In this document: one piece after another, positions 62,042 to 64,000 of the stretch
How the letters are laid out: every line of letters starts with the position of its first letter
How positions within the stretch are numbered: position 1 is the first letter of the stretch
Assembly (NCBI GenBank): GCA_025201865.1
Contig: MU602686.1
Coordinates: forward strand, 32,668 to 96,667
Source of the DNA: Ramicandelaber brevisporus
Lineage: Eukaryota > Kickxellomycota > Ramicandelaberales > Ramicandelaberaceae
DNA length: 64,000 bases
Direction of reading: 5' to 3'
Program-made: the position numbers and the translations under genes
Notes under the pieces: model-generated
The model's input: only the letters and a program-made list of their open reading frames with translations
The model's database searches: none
Told to the model about the DNA's origin: nothing

Positions 62042-62168
62042 ATGAGCACCTTTTACTTTGTTATTGTTGGCCCTGGCGATCGGCCACTGTACGAAGCCGA
62101 ACTCGGGCTCATCCTGAACGCGTCTGCTACTTCAGCAGCGGTCAGCCCAGCTACAGGAACCATTAGCC

Positions 62169-62200
<32 letters not shown>

Positions 62201-62575
62201 TCCTCGTCATCATCTCGACCAAGCAAACACCTGAGCCAGTTTATCGTTCATTCGGCACTCGATGTGGTTGACGAAGCTGTCTGGGCATCCAGCCAGCCCT
62301 ATCTGAGAGCAGTTGATCGATTCAATGACCAGCTTGTTTCGGCGTACGTAACACCAGGCAACATTCGGCTGCTCCTCGTCCATTCGGCGCCATCATCTGA
62401 AGGCAGCAGCAGTAGCGCGGCGAGGACTGAGGAGAGTATCCGGTTGTTCTTTACAGATGTGCATGACATCTACGTCAAGGCACAAATGAATCCCTTCTTT
62501 AGCACAGGCACGTCCATCAAGAGTCCTGCGTTTGATGCCAAGGTGCGTGCATTGGCAAGAAGGCATTTATTCTAA
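62042..62575 (+). CDS. TRS20: TRAPP subunit Trs20/sedlin with a poly-Q insertion
   Basis: 177 aa from the first ATG (62042); the frame is open to an upstream GTG. It begins MSTFYFVIVGPGDRPLYEAE and continues after an insertion with HLSQFIVHSALDVVDEAVW, a run of sedlin-typical segments, FFTDVHDIYVKAQMNPFF and a FDAKVRALARRHLF end. Sedlin is a longin-fold core subunit of the TRAPP complexes that activate Ypt/Rab GTPases at the ER-Golgi. The insertion (about residues 24-60) is Ser/Ala-rich and holds a Q run plus an S run just before the HLxQF block. A short Ser run also lengthens the loop before FFTDV. Otherwise complete. Confidence 0.93.
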
Positions 62576-62639
62576 TCACATCAGCTCGCTCTAGTTTATT
62601 TTTTTCTTCTTACTTTTTTCTTGAAGATTCAAACTTTTG

Positions 62640-62672
62640 TTTTTTCTTTTCTTTCTTTCTTTCTTTCTTTCA
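62640..62672. repeat. (TTTC)n microsatellite
   Basis: About seven CTTT units in the leader of the AGTRAP-like gene. Confidence 0.85.
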
Positions 62673-62778
62673 TCGTCGTCATCAGTCCTTACACGGCTTG
62701 GCACGGCATCGCGACTACGACTACGACTGCTTTCTCTCTCTAACGACTGCCTTGAACATCCTCTACGCGTTTACAGCA

Positions 62779-63336
62779 ATGGACTCGTTTGTTCAGTTTA
62801 GCAACCGGCTAGATCTCGGCCAGCTGCTCAGCATCCAAGTTGGTATCGCGCTGCTTTCATCATTTGGGCATCATCCGTTCTACAACCTGCCCATCATGCT
62901 GTTTGGATGGTGGGCACATGCTCAGGAAGGAATGCCAGAGCAGCTCAAGAGATTCATTCTTCTCTTGTCACTCACCGGTGTCTTTGATGTAATGTGGTTC
63001 ATTCACCATGTTGATCATGGATTCACCTTCCAAAAATTAATGACTGGTTTGAACCTGATTATCAAGCCGGTGACCATTGTCAACGCGATCCAGTCGTTGC
63101 AGACTCGCGGTATTGCATTGGACGAAGATGGCGCCGTTGGTGGATTTGCCAGCCGGTTTGAAGCTGGATTTGGAGCGGCCACTGCTGCCGCTGCTGCCGG
63201 ATTTGGAGCCGCAACAGCAGCGGGTGGATACAGCACCGTGCCATCTCACGAAGATGCCAGGCAAATTTCGGTGGTAACTTCGAGCCCACCTCCACCGCCT
63301 GAGCACTTCATTGATGATGAGGATCTGGAAGAGTAA
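62779..63336 (+). CDS. AGTRAP-like small multi-pass membrane protein
   Basis: 185 aa from the first ATG (62779); the frame is open upstream to a TTG, and the upstream part looks like leader (CTTT repeats). Hydrophobic segments: about residues 14-30, 37-48, 60-80 and 90-105. The pattern, a short N-terminus, NLPIMLFGWWAHAQEG, then LSLTGVFDVMWFIHH and a final helix LNLIIKPVTIVNAIQ, resembles the AGTRAP family (Type-1 angiotensin II receptor-associated proteins, PF06396), which also occurs in fungi with unknown function. The tail is Ala/Gly-rich, then Pro-rich with SSPPPPPEHF and an acidic end. The call rests on spacing and a few residues, so it is moderate. Confidence 0.6.
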   Translation: MDSFVQFSNRLDLGQLLSIQVGIALLSSFGHHPFYNLPIMLFGWWAHAQEGMPEQLKRFILLLSLTGVFDVMWFIHHVDHGFTFQKLMTGLNLIIKPVTIVNAIQSLQTRGIALDEDGAVGGFASRFEAGFGAATAAAAAGFGAATAAGGYSTVPSHEDARQISVVTSSPPPPPEHFIDDEDLEE

Positions 63337-63367
63337 CTTAAAATATTATTTGACTACTACATTTATT

Positions 63368-63564
63368 AAACATTTGAAACTAAAGATGCTCGGCCGCCTG
63401 TGTCGACTAGCTCCCCTGAGTCTTTTCTTCCTCACTGCCGATGCGTTTGGACCGGTTAGACAACCCCGTGAATGCCCGCACCTCGACTAAATCATCCTAG
63501 TCCTAGTTTTTCACCTGTGTTTTAACCGTTAATCCGTTCAAAAAAAAACATTTGAAACTAAAGA
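63368..63564 (+). mobile_element. Short poly(A)-tailed insertion flanked by a 19-bp direct repeat
   Basis: AAACATTTGAAACTAAAGA occurs at 63368-63386 and again at 63546-63564. Between them is a 153-base body (63387-63539) followed directly by an A run that merges with the second copy. A target-site duplication of this length plus a 3' A tail is what LINE-type machinery leaves behind. The body starts TGCTCGGCCGCC and ends CCGTTAATCCGTTC. I find no clear tRNA A/B boxes, snRNA or snoRNA motif. It sits between the convergent 3' ends of the AGTRAP-like and PQ-loop genes. It may be a SINE-like element or a retrocopy of an unidentified transcript. Confidence 0.6.
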
Positions 63565-63625
63565 CCCTCTCTAAAAAAAAAAACAATAAGAAGTAACATG
63601 GACATTAGAGAATACTGTTTATACT

Positions 63626-64000
63626 CTATGGTGAAGACGCCGGTGACGGAAGCTGAATGGAGGGGCGTCTATACATTAAGAACTGTGCAAAGATGATGCA
63701 GTCAACAACGAGCGTGCCGACACTACCAATAATCCAGGGCAAATTCTTTGCAATGTGATTCCATTCGGTTGAATGCAAGAAGATGGCGCCAGCATATGTA
63801 ACGTTGCCGAACACCATGTAGATGAACATCCACGGCGACAACCCCTCGCAGCTTTGCTCGCGATAGTTCAGCAGAATCTGTGGAACACGTGACGCAAAAT
63901 AGAGGAAAGTCGAGATCCATCCAAGCACCTGGGGAAGAACTTTGATGTCATCCGCTGGCTGTTCTGGCTGTGGTTTACTGTGCGGTGGTGTTGATGAACT
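63626..64000 (-). CDS. PQ-loop vacuolar amino-acid transporter, C-terminal part (cut by window edge)
   Basis: 124 residues of the C-terminus are visible; the frame is still open at the right edge, so the start lies outside. The second PQ-loop motif is clear (FASRVPQILLNYREQSCEGL), followed by hydrophobic segments (MFIYMVFGNVTYAGAIF and IIGSVGTLVVDCIIFAQFLM) and a short Pro/Ser tail. This order is typical of the Ypq1/PQLC2 group, which exports cationic amino acids from vacuole or lysosome. Upstream residues in the window are a Pro/Gln-rich loop, expected between the two PQ-loop halves. The exact subfamily cannot be fixed from this part. Confidence 0.85.
   Translation of the reverse strand, partial: SSSTPPHSKPQPEQPADDIKVLPQVLGWISTFLYFASRVPQILLNYREQSCEGLSPWMFIYMVFGNVTYAGAIFLHSTEWNHIAKNLPWIIGSVGTLVVDCIIFAQFLMYRRPSIQLPSPASSP

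Overview
The window reads as part of a nuclear scaffold from a fungus, most likely an early-diverging, zygomycete-grade lineage. Fungal hallmarks are an AreA-type GATA factor with a CX2CX17CX2C finger, an Nma111-type nuclear serine protease, a Bre4/DUF2421 membrane protein, a Cue1-like ER protein, a Nem1-type phosphatase and OrsD-like zinc fingers. A C7orf50/WKF protein and an AGTRAP-like protein, which I recall as absent from the common yeasts, support an early branch. The lineage is an inference; no rRNA or tRNA gene was recognised. Genes are close together, appear on both strands and read through without introns, even at 4-6 kb. Poly-Q, Ser-rich and Pro-rich tracts interrupt many of them, including housekeeping proteins. 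An 875-base N gap lies inside the GATA gene.

Layout: 1-2603 is a CT-rich and CAG-rich leader without a convincing gene. Then come an SH3/WW-like/RasGEF protein (+), two secreted low-complexity proteins (-), a Cue1-like protein (-) divergent from an Hnt1-like HIT hydrolase (+), a small unknown protein (-), a C7orf50 homologue (-) divergent from Arl1 (+), a DUF4139 protein (-), the GATA factor (-), and a 2.7-kb gene-free stretch. Next are signal peptide peptidase (-) divergent from a duplicated eight-finger zinc protein (+), carnitine acetyltransferase (-) divergent from Nma111 (+), a DH-BAR RhoGEF (-), a large PSYAP-repeat secreted protein (-), a Bre4-like membrane protein (-), SRP54 (-) divergent from Nem1 (+), a USP36-type deubiquitinase (+), Trs20/sedlin (+), an AGTRAP-like membrane protein (+), and the end of a PQ-loop transporter (-) cut by the right edge.

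Functionally the set is ordinary cell biology: ER and secretory pathway (SRP54, SPP, Cue1, Nem1, Arl1, Trs20), small-GTPase signalling (RasGEF, DH-BAR GEF, Arl1), nitrogen control (GATA), acetyl transfer (carnitine acetyltransferase) and nuclear proteases. There is no operon-like system and nothing that clearly forms a new defence or biosynthetic cluster.

The items most worth a second look are: a short poly(A)-tailed insertion flanked by a 19-bp direct repeat (63368-63564); the zinc-finger protein built from a duplicated four-finger module (31356-33419); an in-frame Q/S/P-rich open stretch upstream of the RhoGEF cut by one TAA (45359-45664); a near-perfect long hairpin between two convergent genes (7963-8045); two tandem duplications of 74 and 104 bp; and a family of PSYAP/VTVT/TPC secreted proteins.
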